Source: Raphanus sativus
Taxonomy: Eukaryota > Streptophyta > Magnoliopsida > Brassicales > Brassicaceae
Direction of reading: 5' to 3'
Length of the DNA stretch: 64,000 nucleotides
Assembly: GCF_000801105.2 (NCBI RefSeq)
Contig: NC_079514.1
Span: 32,971,075 to 33,035,074, forward strand
How positions within the stretch are numbered: the first letter of the stretch is position 1; the number at the start of each line of letters is the position of its first letter. This document shows positions 1 to 16,272 of this stretch, in pieces. The notes under the pieces are model-generated. The model saw only the letters and a program-made list of their open reading frames with translations. It made no database searches and was not told the origin of the DNA. The position numbers and the translations under genes were made by a program.

Positions 1-157
1 TATAATCTCTCTTTACCTAAAACTTTCTAAAAGACAAAATATTATCATATACATCTCTTGCAAATGGAAACTAAAAACACAATCTTTAAATTATATTATC
101 TAAATAACAAACAAAGGGAACAAAGTGTATCCCGCCCGTAGGGCGGGCTCGACCTAG
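1..157 (+). mobile_element. Helitron 3' terminus (Hel-1), 5' part outside window
   Basis: The window opens inside a Helitron. A perfect GC-rich hairpin (CCCGCCCGTAGGGCGGG, 131-147) is followed by CTAG ending at 157, the standard Helitron 3' end. About 150 bp upstream of the hairpin is recognisably similar to the 3' end of the next element (3481-3646), so both belong to one family. No coding sequence is visible in the part shown. Confidence 0.8.
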
Positions 158-520
158 TCTATATATATAAAGAACTGTTTTAATCCCTTCTGTGGTGTCC
201 ACATGGGATGCCAGCTCAGAAATTCGAGCTCCATGGCGCTGACACGTATGAAACGCTACGTTTCATTAAAGTGCTCCTTTCATAATTTCGGGCCTGACAT
301 TGGGCTTCATGGCGTGCGGGCGTTTGCGACCCAAAGGACGATGGAAACCCTAATCAGTCGCGAGGTGAACCTTTGTGTTCTTCGTTTATCTCCGATCGGT
401 AGAGGGACGATTTGGATTCTGTAACGTTGCGTTGTGATTTAATTGTCTTAAATCGTCTTAAATTTCATTACCAAGCTTTTCTATTCAGATCTTTATTGAA
501 TGAGTTATTTTGAAAATATG

Positions 521-2366
<1,846 letters not shown>

Positions 2367-4403
2367 ATTTGAGTGTTTTCTCAAAAAGGCACGCAAGACT
2401 TAATTGATCAAGTTAGAAAGTTGATAATTTATCATACTGACCCAGTCACAGAGATAAGTTCTATGATGAAAGTAACTAATCATTATTACACAGGAAAGAT
2501 ATTTATCTTACTACTTGGAGTGAAAGTATACATGCTAACGGAAATTAAAGTTGCTATTGTTGTGTGCAATATTTTGAAGTTGAAAGTGCTTTAATGATAT
2601 ACGCTTATAGCCGAATCTCTCCAGAACAGTGAAGATATGTTCTTTTTTTTTTTTTTTGGCTAACAAGAAGGATATGTTCTTTCTAAATGAAAAGATATGA
2701 AAAACAGTTTAACTACAAGATTGAATGACATGAAATATATTTATTCAGATCATAGGACAATCAAATAAATGATATAATCTTACAGAAAAACTAAAAGTCG
2801 AGTTCTTCCAAATGCGCACGGAAGGACGCATAAAAATAATAAAATGAATAACAGCTTTTATGTTTAGCAAGTTTTTTTTTTTGAACAACGCATTTGGAAA
2901 TTCAACTGTTCATATTTTGATGATTTTAAATACAAACTTGGATACAAGTCCTCGCATTTTTGAACTTTTGTGATTACCCTGTTTTGTAAGTAGTTACAAG
3001 ATTTATAAAGAGATTATTCGCTAAATAACTAAAACAAGGGAAATTAGATTTTGGGAGAGAGAGTAGAGAAAGATAGAAAGCGAAAGTAAGAGAGAGAGAG
3101 TGAGTTTTCGGTTAGTTAGTGAATTATAGTTTTTTGGGGGTTATTTGACTTAATTTCCAATTTATAAAGTAGTCACCTATAAATTAACCATTATTGCTTA
3201 ATAAAATGTTTTAAAAGTAATTTCTTTTATAGCATACACAAAATATTATCCACTACCTGATCTTTCCGGATCCAAAATATTAAAAACCACAAATAACATG
3301 ATAGCTAAAAAAAACATGATGAGCTCAAATTTTTGTAAAATAAAAACAATATGAAAAATTAAGTTTACCAGAAAAAAAACATGAAAAATTAAAAACCATT
3401 TGAAACCCTCACCACATATCAATGCCACAACTCTTTAATACATAAACAATTATTCTTAACAATCAAAATATAATTTATCATATATAATTCTTTATCACCT
3501 AAAACTTTTTAAAAGACAAAAATTATTAGTATTATATATATCTTTTGCAAATACAAATATAAAACACAAACCACAAATTCATACAAAAAATAATAATTTA
3601 GATCACAAGTAAAGTATATCCCGCCCGTAGGGCGGGCCAACCCTAGTCTAATACTATAAAGAAGAGCATTACTCTCTTCTCATCAAGACACGTCAACAAT
3701 TCGAAGTTTCACGTATCTACACGTGTCCTGTGCTCTCAATACTCCCCGTTTCATTAACTTAGATATTCTGGTGAGTTGGGCATCTTTCTTTACATATACA
3801 TTTTGAAGTGCTTCTGGGCTAAAAAATCGGATGGGTTTAACTTTAGATATAGAAGTAGCTCAATAGCCCAATAATTGTAGTTCGTCTTTCTTCAGACTTT
3901 TGATCTTCGTCCTTGTCTCTCAAACGTCTGTAACGGTATGCCTTCATCGTCTTTAATCCATTTAATTGAATTAACCCCAACAAAGTCTTCAATGCATGGT
4001 TAAGATCAGTGAGTCGGTGCATCTGCGAGTATAAAAAGTTATGCATTCCTCCTCTCAAACCATCTTATCAATCTGTTCAAACGAAATAAATTTTTTTTCC
4101 GAAAATGGCTAAATCCAAAATTTTTCTTTCCGATTTGAAGTCCGACAGATTTTCTTCCACAATTGAGGTTCGATTGCTGTTATTGTGGAATCTGGACTTT
4201 GGTCAACTATTCACCAACCCTTCTATTCAACAATCGATGTCTCCTTCAGTAGAAACCAGGAACTCATCAAAGAGCTCAATACTTTTTTTTTTGACTAAAG
4301 GCTTTCAAAGAGAGCTCAATACTACACCACCAGGATCGAAAATCTCTCTTTTTTCAGTTTTGGTCTCTGCTGTTAGGGTTTAGAGAGTTGAGTTTTGTTT
4401 TGC

Positions 4404-4622
4404 TGTTGTTGTGTAGCATTGTGGAGAGTGTTGTAGGAGTGGCTGAGCTTCAACCAGGAGATCACGTTCTTCCCATCTTCACCGGAGATTGTGGAGACTG
4501 CAGTCACTGCCACTCGGAGGAATCCAACATGTGTGACCTTCTCAGTATCAACACCGACAGGGGAGGGATGATACGCGACGGTGAATCAAGATTCTCCATC
4601 AACGGCAAACCGATACACCAAT
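4404..4622 (+). pseudogene. Captured alcohol dehydrogenase (class P, ADH1-like) fragment
   Basis: The translation runs [20 protein letters not shown], then the structural zinc-site pattern C-x2-C-x2-C-x7-C with all four cysteines present, then [20 protein letters not shown] and FSINGKPI. This corresponds to the middle of the catalytic domain of plant ADH1. The N-terminal part, the cofactor domain and the C-terminus are absent, and the frame ends in a stop soon after GKPI where ADH1 continues. It sits inside Hel-3, so it is read as a captured exon fragment, not a gene. Confidence 0.75.
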
Positions 4623-6537
4623 AAATAGCTTCATTAGGAACTGACATGTGGCTTCTCTTGGAACTCTTCTTCTACGACTTTGTTTACTTTGGGTTTCTTT
4701 GTTTGCTTTAAATTTGTTGGACTCTCTTTTTTTAATTAGGCCTAAACCTGAAATCAATCCACCATCTCTGGTCAATCAAGGCGTAATGGTTTACGGTTGC
4801 ATTCAATCAATCCGTACCCGGAAAGATTCTGAGAGGGGTCGAGTCATCTGCGTTTTCTGTGGCAAGCAGCAATGATAATCGAAATCTTCCTGATCCAATC
4901 AAGATTTTCTCAACTTCCGTCTACTAACGTTTCTCAGTCCTCCTGATCCAACCAAGCTTACCTTCACTTCAGCCTACAGACGGTTTCTTAGCTCTCTTAA
5001 TTTAGATGATAGCTAAAAACATTAAATCTCATCATTCAGACAATGTTTTTGCTCATAATACTTTTCATTATGTTTATTTTCTTTTGCTATTGTAATTTGT
5101 AAAGAACGGGACTTTATGAAAAGATTCTATCTGTAGAGCCACTAAAGGAAACGAATGGATCAAGCAGAGGAGCTAAGGCACCCTTAGTAGAAGGAATTGT
5201 TTTGTCTAAGTTTCTTGATCAGCATGTACAATGGTCTGTAAGAGAAGAAACATTGATGGACTATCAGTACATAATAAAATACTATGAATCTAGGAGGAAT
5301 CGGTGTTGATGATTATTTTGTTGCAGCGGAGATCTTACCAAAGTGGATCTATTAGGGAGTAAACCCGAGGACTATTTGATAAGTGACAAGAGCTAATCAG
5401 TTGTTAAATCACAGCAGAATGAGAAATGTTGGTTTGCCAAGGGAAAAGATGTGAAGAAAAATGCTTTGTCTGGATGACATGAGAATCTTAGTTTGTTTGC
5501 AGGACGAGATGTACAGGATAGTGTTTCTTCAATCTATAAACATGATTTATTCAAAAAAAATAAAACATGATAGTGTTTCTGGTCAATCAACATGATAGTG
5601 TTTTCTTAAGACTACCCCTCTTTCCTTCATTTTAGAGAATATATACCTACAAATAAGAGAGTCCGCTTCGCTACATGTCTCTTGCTCCCTCTTATACTAA
5701 GAGAATCACTCACCAGCGATGGCAGCTTCTTCCATTTTGATTGCCTATCTAAAAGCCGCTACTGTAACGACATCGTCGAAGTCCAAATGTTGAAATTTTG
5801 GGAGGTCTGTAATTTGAAGAAAGGTGGCGAGCTCATGGGGTAGACATGCCCCTCCTTGACCAGAAGTTGATTCCGGCGAGCCATGGCCTCTCTTGATACA
5901 TGAGAAGCAGCTGTAGTGACTTGTATAGTTTACATAGAAATATTTTAGAATCTATGAAATGCACCCTTACCTGATTTCAAATTTCACTCTGTTACGGTAA
6001 ACTAACAGCAGTATACTAATCTCTGTTACCACCATGGACGGGCACACATATGCACACAATAATTGCATCTGTGTCTTCATATGCCTGCACAATTTAAAAT
6101 AGACACATAGTTATGTTCACTGCGAGTTGAACATTTTTTCCCGTTCACAAATTTACCTAATCGAACAGCCAGCTTACATTGTCCAAACAGTGGGTTTACA
6201 AACTACTAACACTTTTTTTTTGAAGAACAACAAACTACTAACACAGCCAAAGGATCTAATAAAAGAACGCACAAAGCCTATTATTACACTATCACCGCCA
6301 CATCGTTCAATTAATTTATGATAGACTTAACCATCTCAATCGGAATGAAGCGTTGACATGGTCTTCTTATAAAATAAACCACTTTTTAATCACTAGGAAC
6401 CAACCAAGTAAATATTAAATGGTAATAAGTCACGTGTCTACTAAAGAAATTTTTAACATTAACAGAACTTTATATTGATTCACATTTTAAGAAGAAATTA
6501 GCAGGTTTAAAGATTTTTTAAAAAAAACTTCAAAGTA
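4623..6537 (+). other. Helitron interior with unidentified exon-like pieces
   Basis: 4731-4875 encodes PKPEINPPSLVNQGVMVYGC and then RVICVFCGKQQ before a stop; about 5105-5300 contains another exon-like stretch (EPLKETNGSSRGAKAPLVEG); 5705-5790 contains a possible plastid-type N-terminus (MAASSILIAYLKAATVTTS). None could be assigned to a family and none forms a continuous gene. They are probably other captured pieces in Hel-3. The stretch after about 5950 is AT-rich and shows nothing further. Confidence 0.3.
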
Positions 6538-7088
6538 CAGTAGAAAATCCATAAATTAATACTCAATCAATTAATAAATATTATAAATTATTATTTTTGT
6601 TTTAAGTTGGACCAATTCAAAATACGAGACACAAATCGATAAAATAATAAGATAATATTTTTCAAAAAATCTTACATAAATATGTGATCTCATTAAAATT
6701 ATAAGTTAATAATTTATATGTATGTATATTTTATATAAGCACAAACCAACCGTTATATTATTTATTTTATATCTACAATAAATTATTTTTATATTTTCTT
6801 AACATTTAATATATTTTAATGAGATTTAGTAAAAATAGCTAAAACATATTTAAGTTCTATGAAACATATCATTATTATTATACACCAAATAATATAGTAA
6901 AACTAATATAAATGTAAAATTTCAAAATGTTAATTAATATATAGACATTAAAATCAAATATTTTCTTATTTTAGGAAATATATCTTCAAATAGAAAATCA
7001 AAATAAGAAATTTTTTTGTAGATTAATAACTCTATAAATTAATAAAATATCAAAGTCTCAACATTACTAATTTATAGAGTTTTTACTG
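6538..7088. mobile_element. Emigrant-like (pogo superfamily) MITE, copy 1
   Basis: Terminal inverted repeats CAGTAGAAAATCCATAAATT and its right-hand partner (AATTTATAGAGTTTTTACTG) resemble the Emigrant/Lemi1 TIR. TA target duplications flank both ends (6536-6537 and 7089-7090). At 551 bp it is non-coding. It is nested in Hel-3 and gives an uninterrupted reference copy for the element in the FabZ intron. Confidence 0.75.
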
Positions 7089-7337
7089 TATATATCATTA
7101 ACATTCTTTCCTAATCTATTGCATAATTAATCTCACTATCTCTCGAACTCACTCACACTAGAATAAATTACTCTTTCATTTGGTCCGACACCAACCACTT
7201 TATCTTGAACAAAAATTTTAAAAACTAAGAACATTCATAAGATCGATAAATCCAAATACAAACACATAAACACTTCCAAAAAGTATATTTTAAACAAAAA
7301 TACATCAAATCCCGCCCGTAGGACGGGTCTACCCTAG

Positions 7338-7983
7338 TAAATATATAAAACAATATAAGAGATTAAGCATTTAAAAACTAAAATTTGAAAGTCATTTAAG
7401 AAGAAAAACAGTTTCTATTGGTAAAGGAAAAGGAAAAGGAAAAAGAAAAAGGAGGAGACAAACATGTGGAAGAAGAGAAATAAAGAGATGATAATTTTAC
7501 CTTTAACTCAATTTCATTAAAGATAGAAAATTACTTTTGTAAGAGACAAGACCATCTAAATTACAACATAGGTCTCATGAGATTAATTTTTGTCTTTAGT
7601 GTCTATATCAGATAACGGCCAATAAATAGAGCCGAGGAAAATGAAGGAGACCATGACGAAAAGGGAGATGATATTTTGTAATTTTCATTCCATTTTTTTC
7701 TGTTTGTTTAGTTAATTTAGCGAGGAGAAAAATGTTTCATTCGACTTTGTCTAGGAACAGAGCGTTTCCAGTAAACCAAAGTAGGAACTAAACACCACCA
7801 GAATTGATTATGCCTAGAAGAATGAATCTCATTCCTTACTTCCTCCACAAACATTGTCACCAAAGGTCTTTAAACGTGTTTTGAAAGAAAAAGAACAAAT
7901 AGAATAGTTTGACAGGGATATTTAAGCATTTGGGGGAAGCATGAGGGGCAGACAAACTCTCTTCATTGTTTGTGTCTTTCATA
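7338..7983 (+). promoter_or_regulatory. Upstream region of the FabZ-like gene
   Basis: This stretch between the Hel-3 end and the FabZ start codon contains no other gene. It has a purine-rich AAAAGG-type run (about 7418-7455) and a weak TATA-like TATTTAA at about 7919. The Helitron tandem therefore ends only about 650 bp from the start codon. The transcription start is not determinable from sequence alone. Confidence 0.4.
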
Positions 7984-10900
7984 ATGGCTATTGCGTCTAA
8001 CTTGGTACTATCCCTGAGCTCTGACTCACTGAGTCATCATGATAATCAGCCTAGAATCCCTCTCATTCTTTCCTCAAGATCTCATTCTGTTACTCTCCTA
8101 CACAACAAGCGACCAAGTTCCCTTGCGCTTCGTTGTTCAAACAATAGCGATAATGTCTCATCCGAGAAAGATACCCCCATCGAACTCAGTAAGAAAATTT
8201 CTGATGTCTGTGTGACATTTCAATCCTCCCTAACTAGCTCAACTCGTCTCTTCTTTAATCTCCAGAGTTTTCAGCATTTCCAACGGTTATGGACATTAAC
8301 AAGATCAAAGAGATATTGCCTCACAGGTACACTTTTCTGGCAGTTGATGAGTTTTCTTCTTTAAGTTTTTATTTATTTTTATTTTCTTGTTTCTTTGATC
8401 TCGTTAGGTTTCCGTTTCTGCTGGTGGATAGAGTGATAGAGTACACGCCTGGTGTTTCAGCTGTAGCTATTAAGAATGTCACAATCAATGACAGTTTCTT
8501 CCCTGGTCATTTCCCTGATCGACCCACCATGCCTGGTGTTCTCATGATTGAGGTATAACAAACTTCAAAGTTTTTTTTTTTAAATCAGTTAACTACAAAC
8601 TTCGAATCTCATTTTGAAGACTTTAAGCTCATTTTGCTAAAAGTTATATTCAGAGGTCATAATAACTGGATTGGATAGATCAAATTCGATATTGAGCAAG
8701 AACTCTATAAATTAATATTTGATAAATTAATAAATATCAAAATTTGACACAAATCAATAAAATAATAAAATAGTATTTTTTAGAATTTTTTTTTGTAAAT
8801 ATATGGTCTCATTAATATTATAAATTAATAACCTATCTGTATATACATTTTATATAAATACAAACCAACCACTATATTGTTAGTTTTTCTAACTATTATA
8901 TTGTTAGTTTTATATTCAAAAGTATCTTTATATTTTCTTAACATTTAATATATTTTAACTAGGTGATTTTCCCGTACTCATGCACGGATATAAATACTTA
9001 TAAAGTAAATATATTATAATAATTTATTTACATTATTATAATTTATTAATTTTAATTTTTTTAACTATTTTTTTTATATTATAATCAATATGCATGGTTT
9101 ATTTTATGTTACATTATTTTATTTTAATTAGATGTATAATTGGATATATATAATATCTCGATTGTTTGGTTATTATTTGGATATATCATATAACATTTAC
9201 CGTTTCAATTCAACTAAGATATTTTTGTTATACAAACTAAAATTTTGATTATTTTTTAAAAAAAAATTTCATGTAGTTTGATTCTTATCTTAGATTTATA
9301 TATATATATATATATATATATTTAAGAAGATTATGTAATTTAATGTATATGTTGTTTTGATAATTAAATAGTAAAAATAAACTGAAAGTGTCGATCAATT
9401 CAAAGTTACATAAATAAATATAACAATGATACTTAATTGCAATAGTTGGTTAATATATTTATAAAATTATTTGAGAATTTCATATTTATTTAGTAATATG
9501 TTGAGTCGTTCTATAATTTAAAATCTGGGCTCCCCCAGCGTCCGGTGACCGAGGCGTACTCCGGCCGATAATGTAGGCTGATACGGACACTCGCCGCTAG
9601 TCTGGATCCACTTCGGTGGATGCCAGGATACACCGGGTTATTCAAAAAAAAAAAAAAAAAATCACTATAAGTGAAAATATATTATTTTTTGTTTATTGTT
9701 TGACTTTTTGTAAAAAAATTGGATTGGTTTAATTACTCATTTATTGGCATTTCGAGTTACATATGAATCAAATTCAAGTATAACTATTTCTAATCTATTT
9801 CAACCAAATCATATTAATTATATTCATTGCATTTGTTTGATTTTCATCTTAGTTGTGTATATATATTTATAATTTTCTAGTTGTAAATAGCCCCAAGAAA
9901 ATGTTAATTTTATATGACTTAGTAATTTAATATATGTTAATTTTCAAAAATAAAATTATCAAAATAAAGTAATTATATGTACAAAATTTCATAAAAACAT
10001 AAATGATACATTGTAAAAAGAAAGATTAATTATTTACTATCATATCAAGATTATTTTCTAAACTTTCCCTTTTCATAAAATCACATTATATTTAAAAATA
10101 TTTTCGTTTTAAGTTTTATAAATATTCACCTTATCATATATGTTATTTGAAGATTATAAAAGGGAACATAAAAAGAAGATTACATTAAATTTTGTTCACT
10201 AAAGATATCTTAATATCATTATTTATGTTATTTAAATTATTTTTTAATAATTTGAGATATAGATTGATTTAGATAAAATGCTTCATACTTTTAAAATATA
10301 TATTATGTTGTTTAAGGTTATATTTTAAAAGGGGAATTTGTTTCTTTCATTTAAAATCAAGATTATTTTGTAAAATTTCCTTATTATGAATTACACTATA
10401 TATTTTCGTTTTTAAAATTTAAAACTTTTTTTTATATAAGTTCTTTGAAAAAAGTAAAAGGAAACCCTAAATAAAAAAAATAAAAAATAAGATAAATAAA
10501 TATTTAATAATAATTAGATATATTTGATTCATTAAGGGTATCATTGTAATCAACCACCGGGAGAGTTAACTTGAGCGCGACACGTATGAAACTGACTTCT
10601 CAAATAATATTATAGAGATAAGATTTAGTATAATTATGTCTAAAACATATTTAAATTCTATGAAAGATATCTTATATACACCAAATAATATAATAAAACT
10701 AATAAAAATATAGAATTTCAAAATGTTTATTAATGTGTATACACTAAAATCAAATATATATTTTTAGTTTAGGAAAAATATATAGTACAGATCTATAAAA
10801 TATCAAAATCTTAACATTAGTAATTTATGGAGTTTTTAGTGTATGAGCTGTGCTTTTCTAGATGAAAGATGGTATTTCTCGGTTGAGGTGAGTATAACTC

Positions 10901-11192
10901 GTACTTCACTAGAAAGTTGAGGCTGTGTGTGTCGCAGGCAATGGCCCAAGTGGGAGGCATAGTATTGCTGCCGGAAGTAGGAGGATCTAAAGATAACTTC
11001 TTCGTTGGCGGTGTTGATAAAGTGAAATTCCGCAAACCAGTCATTGCAGGAGACACACTGGTCATGAGGATGACTATTCTCAACTTCCAGAAACGCTTCG
11101 GGCTTGCTAAGATGGAAGGTAAAGCTTATGTGGGTGGCTCGCTGGTCTGTGAAGGCGAGTTCACGATAGTCTCTTCTGAAAGTTCGCCATGA
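7984..11192 (+). CDS. Plastid 3-hydroxyacyl-ACP dehydratase (FabZ type)
   Basis: It removes water from 3-hydroxyacyl-ACP in plastid fatty acid synthesis (type II FAS). Exons are 7984-8188, 8266-8326, 8408-8552 and 10938-11192, with GT-AG junctions and matching phases, giving 221 aa. Residues 1 to about 70 look like a transit peptide rich in Ser, Arg and Lys. The hotdog domain follows, with active-site His123 in PGHFP and Glu137 in MPGVLMIEA. The start at 7984 was chosen because the upstream in-frame Met at 7966 is not an ATG. Intron 3 is swollen to 2385 bp by an Emigrant MITE carrying a Helitron. The mature protein reads VLLPEVGG where I expect VMLQPEVGG, a one-residue deletion. A. thaliana has two such genes (At2g22230, At5g10160), each beside a MIPS gene; context favours the first. 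Confidence 0.92.
8959..10618 (-). mobile_element. Helitron (Hel-4) in FabZ intron 3
   Basis: On the minus strand the element starts TCTCTATAATATTATTTGAG (10618 downward) and ends in CTAG (8962-8959), with a short imperfect stem just before it. Flanks are A at 8958 and T at 10619. Joining the flanks restores the Emigrant sequence seen uninterrupted at about 6806-6850, so the boundaries are well supported. It is 1660 bp and AT-rich, has no coding sequence, and contains a poly(A)-tailed SINE-like insert. Confidence 0.8.
9526..9661 (+). mobile_element. SINE-like poly(A)-tailed insert
   Basis: A GC-rich block, sharply different from its AT-rich surroundings, starts near GGGCTCCCCCAGCGTCCGG and ends in CCAGGATACACCGGGTTATTC followed by 18 A residues. 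The CCAGGATAC motif before the tail also occurs before the tail of the tRNA-type SINE at 42078-42205, suggesting a related 3' end. I could not find a clear target duplication or tRNA boxes. Confidence 0.5.
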
Positions 11193-11539
11193 TCTCACAC
11201 ACCCATTCCCCATTACTGGTCTTAACTCAGACACAGCTATATGCGTTTTCTTCTTATGCTTCTGATGTGATTCTCTTGGAGTTCTGTGTTCTGTATTTAA
11301 TGTCTCTGAGTGATAAATAAAAATAGAGAAAGTTTGATATATAACACAAGGAGGCATAAACATAGTTACTCTTTAAGTCTATTACACATTTGATCCAAAA
11401 GCTTAGCTAACCTTCCCAGATCATTATCACACAAATTACCCATAACCATCTCCATCTTCTCCCACACTTCACATAAGCAAAGACAATGGAGCATTCATAA
11501 AAAGTCTCATATCCTAAAACTCTTCGTCCTCCCTGACCT

Positions 11540-13656
<2,117 letters not shown>

Positions 13657-14446
13657 CTCCGCTCTCTCTCTTTTTATCCTGAAGCTCTGTGTTTGGTTTT
13701 GTGATCTTGAATCGACGAAGAAGAGCGAGGATATATAGAGAAGACGCAGAGGAGGAGACACGTGGCGGAATGTTTGTGATGGTTTAGTGAGTGAGCCCAC
13801 TACTCTAAGCCCAAGAGAGCCTGATAGCAGTTAAACCACACGTGTTTGCTTGGTTCACACGCGTGGATGAAGCTAGAATGTGAGAGACACGTTAGAAGCT
13901 GAGTCTATCTATATATACGTGAAGACAAGTCTTGTTTGCTGTGTTGCTTTCTTTGTTTTTGTTAATCTGTGAAGACACTCGAAGGCCCCCGTGGGAAGAG
14001 GAAGCGAGAAAGACGAGAGAAGCGGTTAAAACGGTAGTGTTTAGCCACCGAGAGACGAGTGTATGCCACGCGCAGTCTGTTATGTGGAACTGGTCTTGTT
14101 GGATCTACACGTGGCGAATGATGTGGTGTCACGTCGAAAGAGCGCGTCAGACAGTTAACGTCTCCGTTAACTGTAAAGTAGACCGTTTGTGGAGTCTAGA
14201 GGGTCCCAAGGAAATTCTATTGGCTACATGTGTGTGAAGTGTCGGGACTCATGGAGTTGGAATATACTCCTTGTTGTGTTAACTTTTTGTTTGTTTGTTT
14301 TTCTTGAGAAATTTTTTTTTTTGTTTAGGAGAATTCTAGAAAATGTGTAGTTTTTTTTTCAGCTATCAACACAAATCATAATTGAATGCATATTCTGAGC
14401 ACAGTGTGGAAGCTTGTCTGGCCATTATATTTTCGTTTTCAAGATA
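13657..14446 (-). promoter_or_regulatory. MIPS upstream region with G-boxes and a CACGCGC site
   Basis: A TATA-like TATATAT lies at about 13728 on the minus strand, some 75 bp before the start codon. Three CACGTG G-box/ABRE cores occur at 13759-13764, 13839-13844 and 14108-14113, two of them in the CACGTGGC context. CACGCGC, the published FHY3/FAR1 core, is at 14067-14073. G-box factors and FHY3/FAR1 are known regulators of Arabidopsis MIPS genes; the use of these sites here is inferred. A 101-codon open frame on the plus strand here (13932-14237) looks spurious. The last 200 bp before Hel-5 show nothing. Confidence 0.55.
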
Positions 14447-14823
14447 CTAGAACCAATCTCCGCGCTACGTGCGGATAAGTGTTTGTTTAAATGCCGATTA
14501 TGACAGAATTGTATTCAAAAATAAAAAATGCTGATCACCACGGAATTGTCATATCTCAAATATAAAAACCAAAGTTTTATAAAGTCTTAATTTTTTAAAC
14601 ATCGTCTAACAAAGAGAAGTCGCGATGAAATCGGTTGTAAGAAATGACCTGCAATAGATAATTAGTAAGTTAGTAACGTGAATGAAATTACATAGAATAC
14701 AAAGATTTTATATATAAGAAGTTATCTTCTGTAGCATAGGGTTGTAAGAAGCGGGTGTTTTTTTTCAAGAGAATGCATTTCCCACTATTGGGTTGTTGAA
14801 CTTCTTAAATTTGCCACGAAGTT

Positions 14824-15072
14824 TTATTTATAAGGATTTTTTTTATAACAAAAGATGGTGGTTGGACATTTATTTACTGAATTGGATGTACTTTTGTGGA
14901 GAAGAAGACCTTTGAAGATATATTTGTAAACAACGTTCTTCACTCTTAGATGGTGAGAGTCTTCGTCTTTTATGATCGTTAATCCCGCTTTGCTTATGAC
15001 ACATGATAAAGCCACATAAAGTTGACCATGAGAGAACACGGGTTTAGAGAGATATAAAACGACTTCCTTCAA
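14824..15072 (-). pseudogene. Helitron helicase (RepHel) C-terminal remnant
   Basis: The 82-codon frame contains LSKPVFSHGQLYVALSCVIS, which matches the conserved PIF1-type C-terminal motif VFSHGQLYVALSRV of plant Helitron helicases, followed by GLTIIKDED and VVYKYIF. The motif arginine is Cys here. The rest of the helicase and the Rep nuclease are missing upstream, so the remnant is non-functional. It marks Hel-5 as derived from an autonomous element and sets its orientation. Confidence 0.75.
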
Positions 15073-16272
15073 ACTTATTTGAAATAAGAGTATGGAATCT
15101 GGATATTTACTCCAATAATGAAAACTAATTAATACAATAAAATATATTTAATTTTTTTATATTTATCATTTTTATTTGAATTTGAATTTTTGTATTTTAA
15201 ATTATATTAAACTAATTATTGAATTTGAATATTTTTATATTTTCAGTTTAAAGTAAGTATTTGAAAATAATTCATTGGTATTAATGGATAATTTAGTTAT
15301 ATAATTATCATAAATATACCATGATGAATATTTGTCAAACATGTTCTATTATATGTAACACAACTAACTAACAAAATATGAAGAATTGAGTTTGAGGTTA
15401 TAGAATTATGTATAAAACTTAAATTATTTTAGTTTAAAAGATCGGAATCTCATCTTGAATAAATTCAAAAAAGGATAATTACTCCAATAACATACTTCAA
15501 ATTTTAAACTCCCTCTTCAAAAAAAATACTTAATAAATCTTTTTCGTGTAGTAGTTGGAAACTAACACTTGAAGATCGATCTAGAATAATATTTTAATAT
15601 GTCTAATGATAAAATATAAATTATAATAAACAAATTTCCAATTTTATAATATTAGATGAATTAAATCATAAAAATCTGAAATATATTTTTAACATAATTT
15701 TTTATTTATTATTTATTATTTTGACATTATAAAATATTGCTTTAGTTTTATTTGTATACTATTTTGTTAATAATTTAGTTTTTCAGTAATTTTAAAATTA
15801 TCAAGAATATAATATATTTTAAAAAAATTATTTAAATATATCCAAATATAATGTCTCATTTTATATGTGTTTGTGTTGAGCATATTTAATTTGTAGTTTG
15901 TATATTTAATAACACCTTGTTGTGTTCCGTCTATGGTTTTTAATAAATGTGTTTGTCATTTCATTTTTATAGCTACGAACATGATTTTTTAGTGATCAGT
16001 GATAATGTAATTTTAACATTTTATGTATTATATTTTATTGTATATTTCTATTTAGATTTTCCGATCTACCTGCTGTCATATATTTTAGAATCATTTTAGT
16101 ACGGTAATAGGTTTTAAGATGTAAATAAAACTGTGACATAATGTTTATTATTATTTTAAAATAGAATTGTTTATATTGTAACTAAAATTAATTATTATAT
16201 TTCAAGTATTTCAATTCATCCACTGTTATTGTCATAACTGTCAAAAACGGTACTTAAAAGATACATAAGTCA

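Larger units (their letters stand above)
3647..7337 (+). mobile_element. Non-autonomous Helitron (Hel-3) with captured gene fragments
   Basis: The 5' end TCTAATACTATAAAGAAG follows the CTAG of Hel-2 without a gap. The 3' end is the same-family hairpin with one mismatch (CCCGCCCGTAGGACGGG, 7311-7327) and CTAG at 7334-7337, followed by T. Its 5' end closely resembles the 5' end of Hel-9 (45790, minus strand). It carries an alcohol dehydrogenase piece, other unidentified pieces and a nested Emigrant MITE. No Rep or helicase was found. Confidence 0.8.
8694..10841. mobile_element. Emigrant-like MITE, copy 2, interrupted by Hel-4
   Basis: The left half (about 8694-8958) and right half (10619-about 10841) align with copy 1 at 6538-7088, including the ACTCTATAAATTA end and the TAATTTATGGAGTTTTTAG end. 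Together they make about 490 bp. The copy lies in intron 3 of the FabZ-like gene, and its outermost TIR bases are eroded. It is split by Hel-4 exactly at an A|T dinucleotide that is intact in copy 1. Confidence 0.7.

Noticed and set aside
13932..14237. 101-codon plus-strand open frame upstream of MIPS
   Set aside because: No family resemblance, lies in the divergent promoter side of MIPS, and composition is shaped by G-box-rich sequence.
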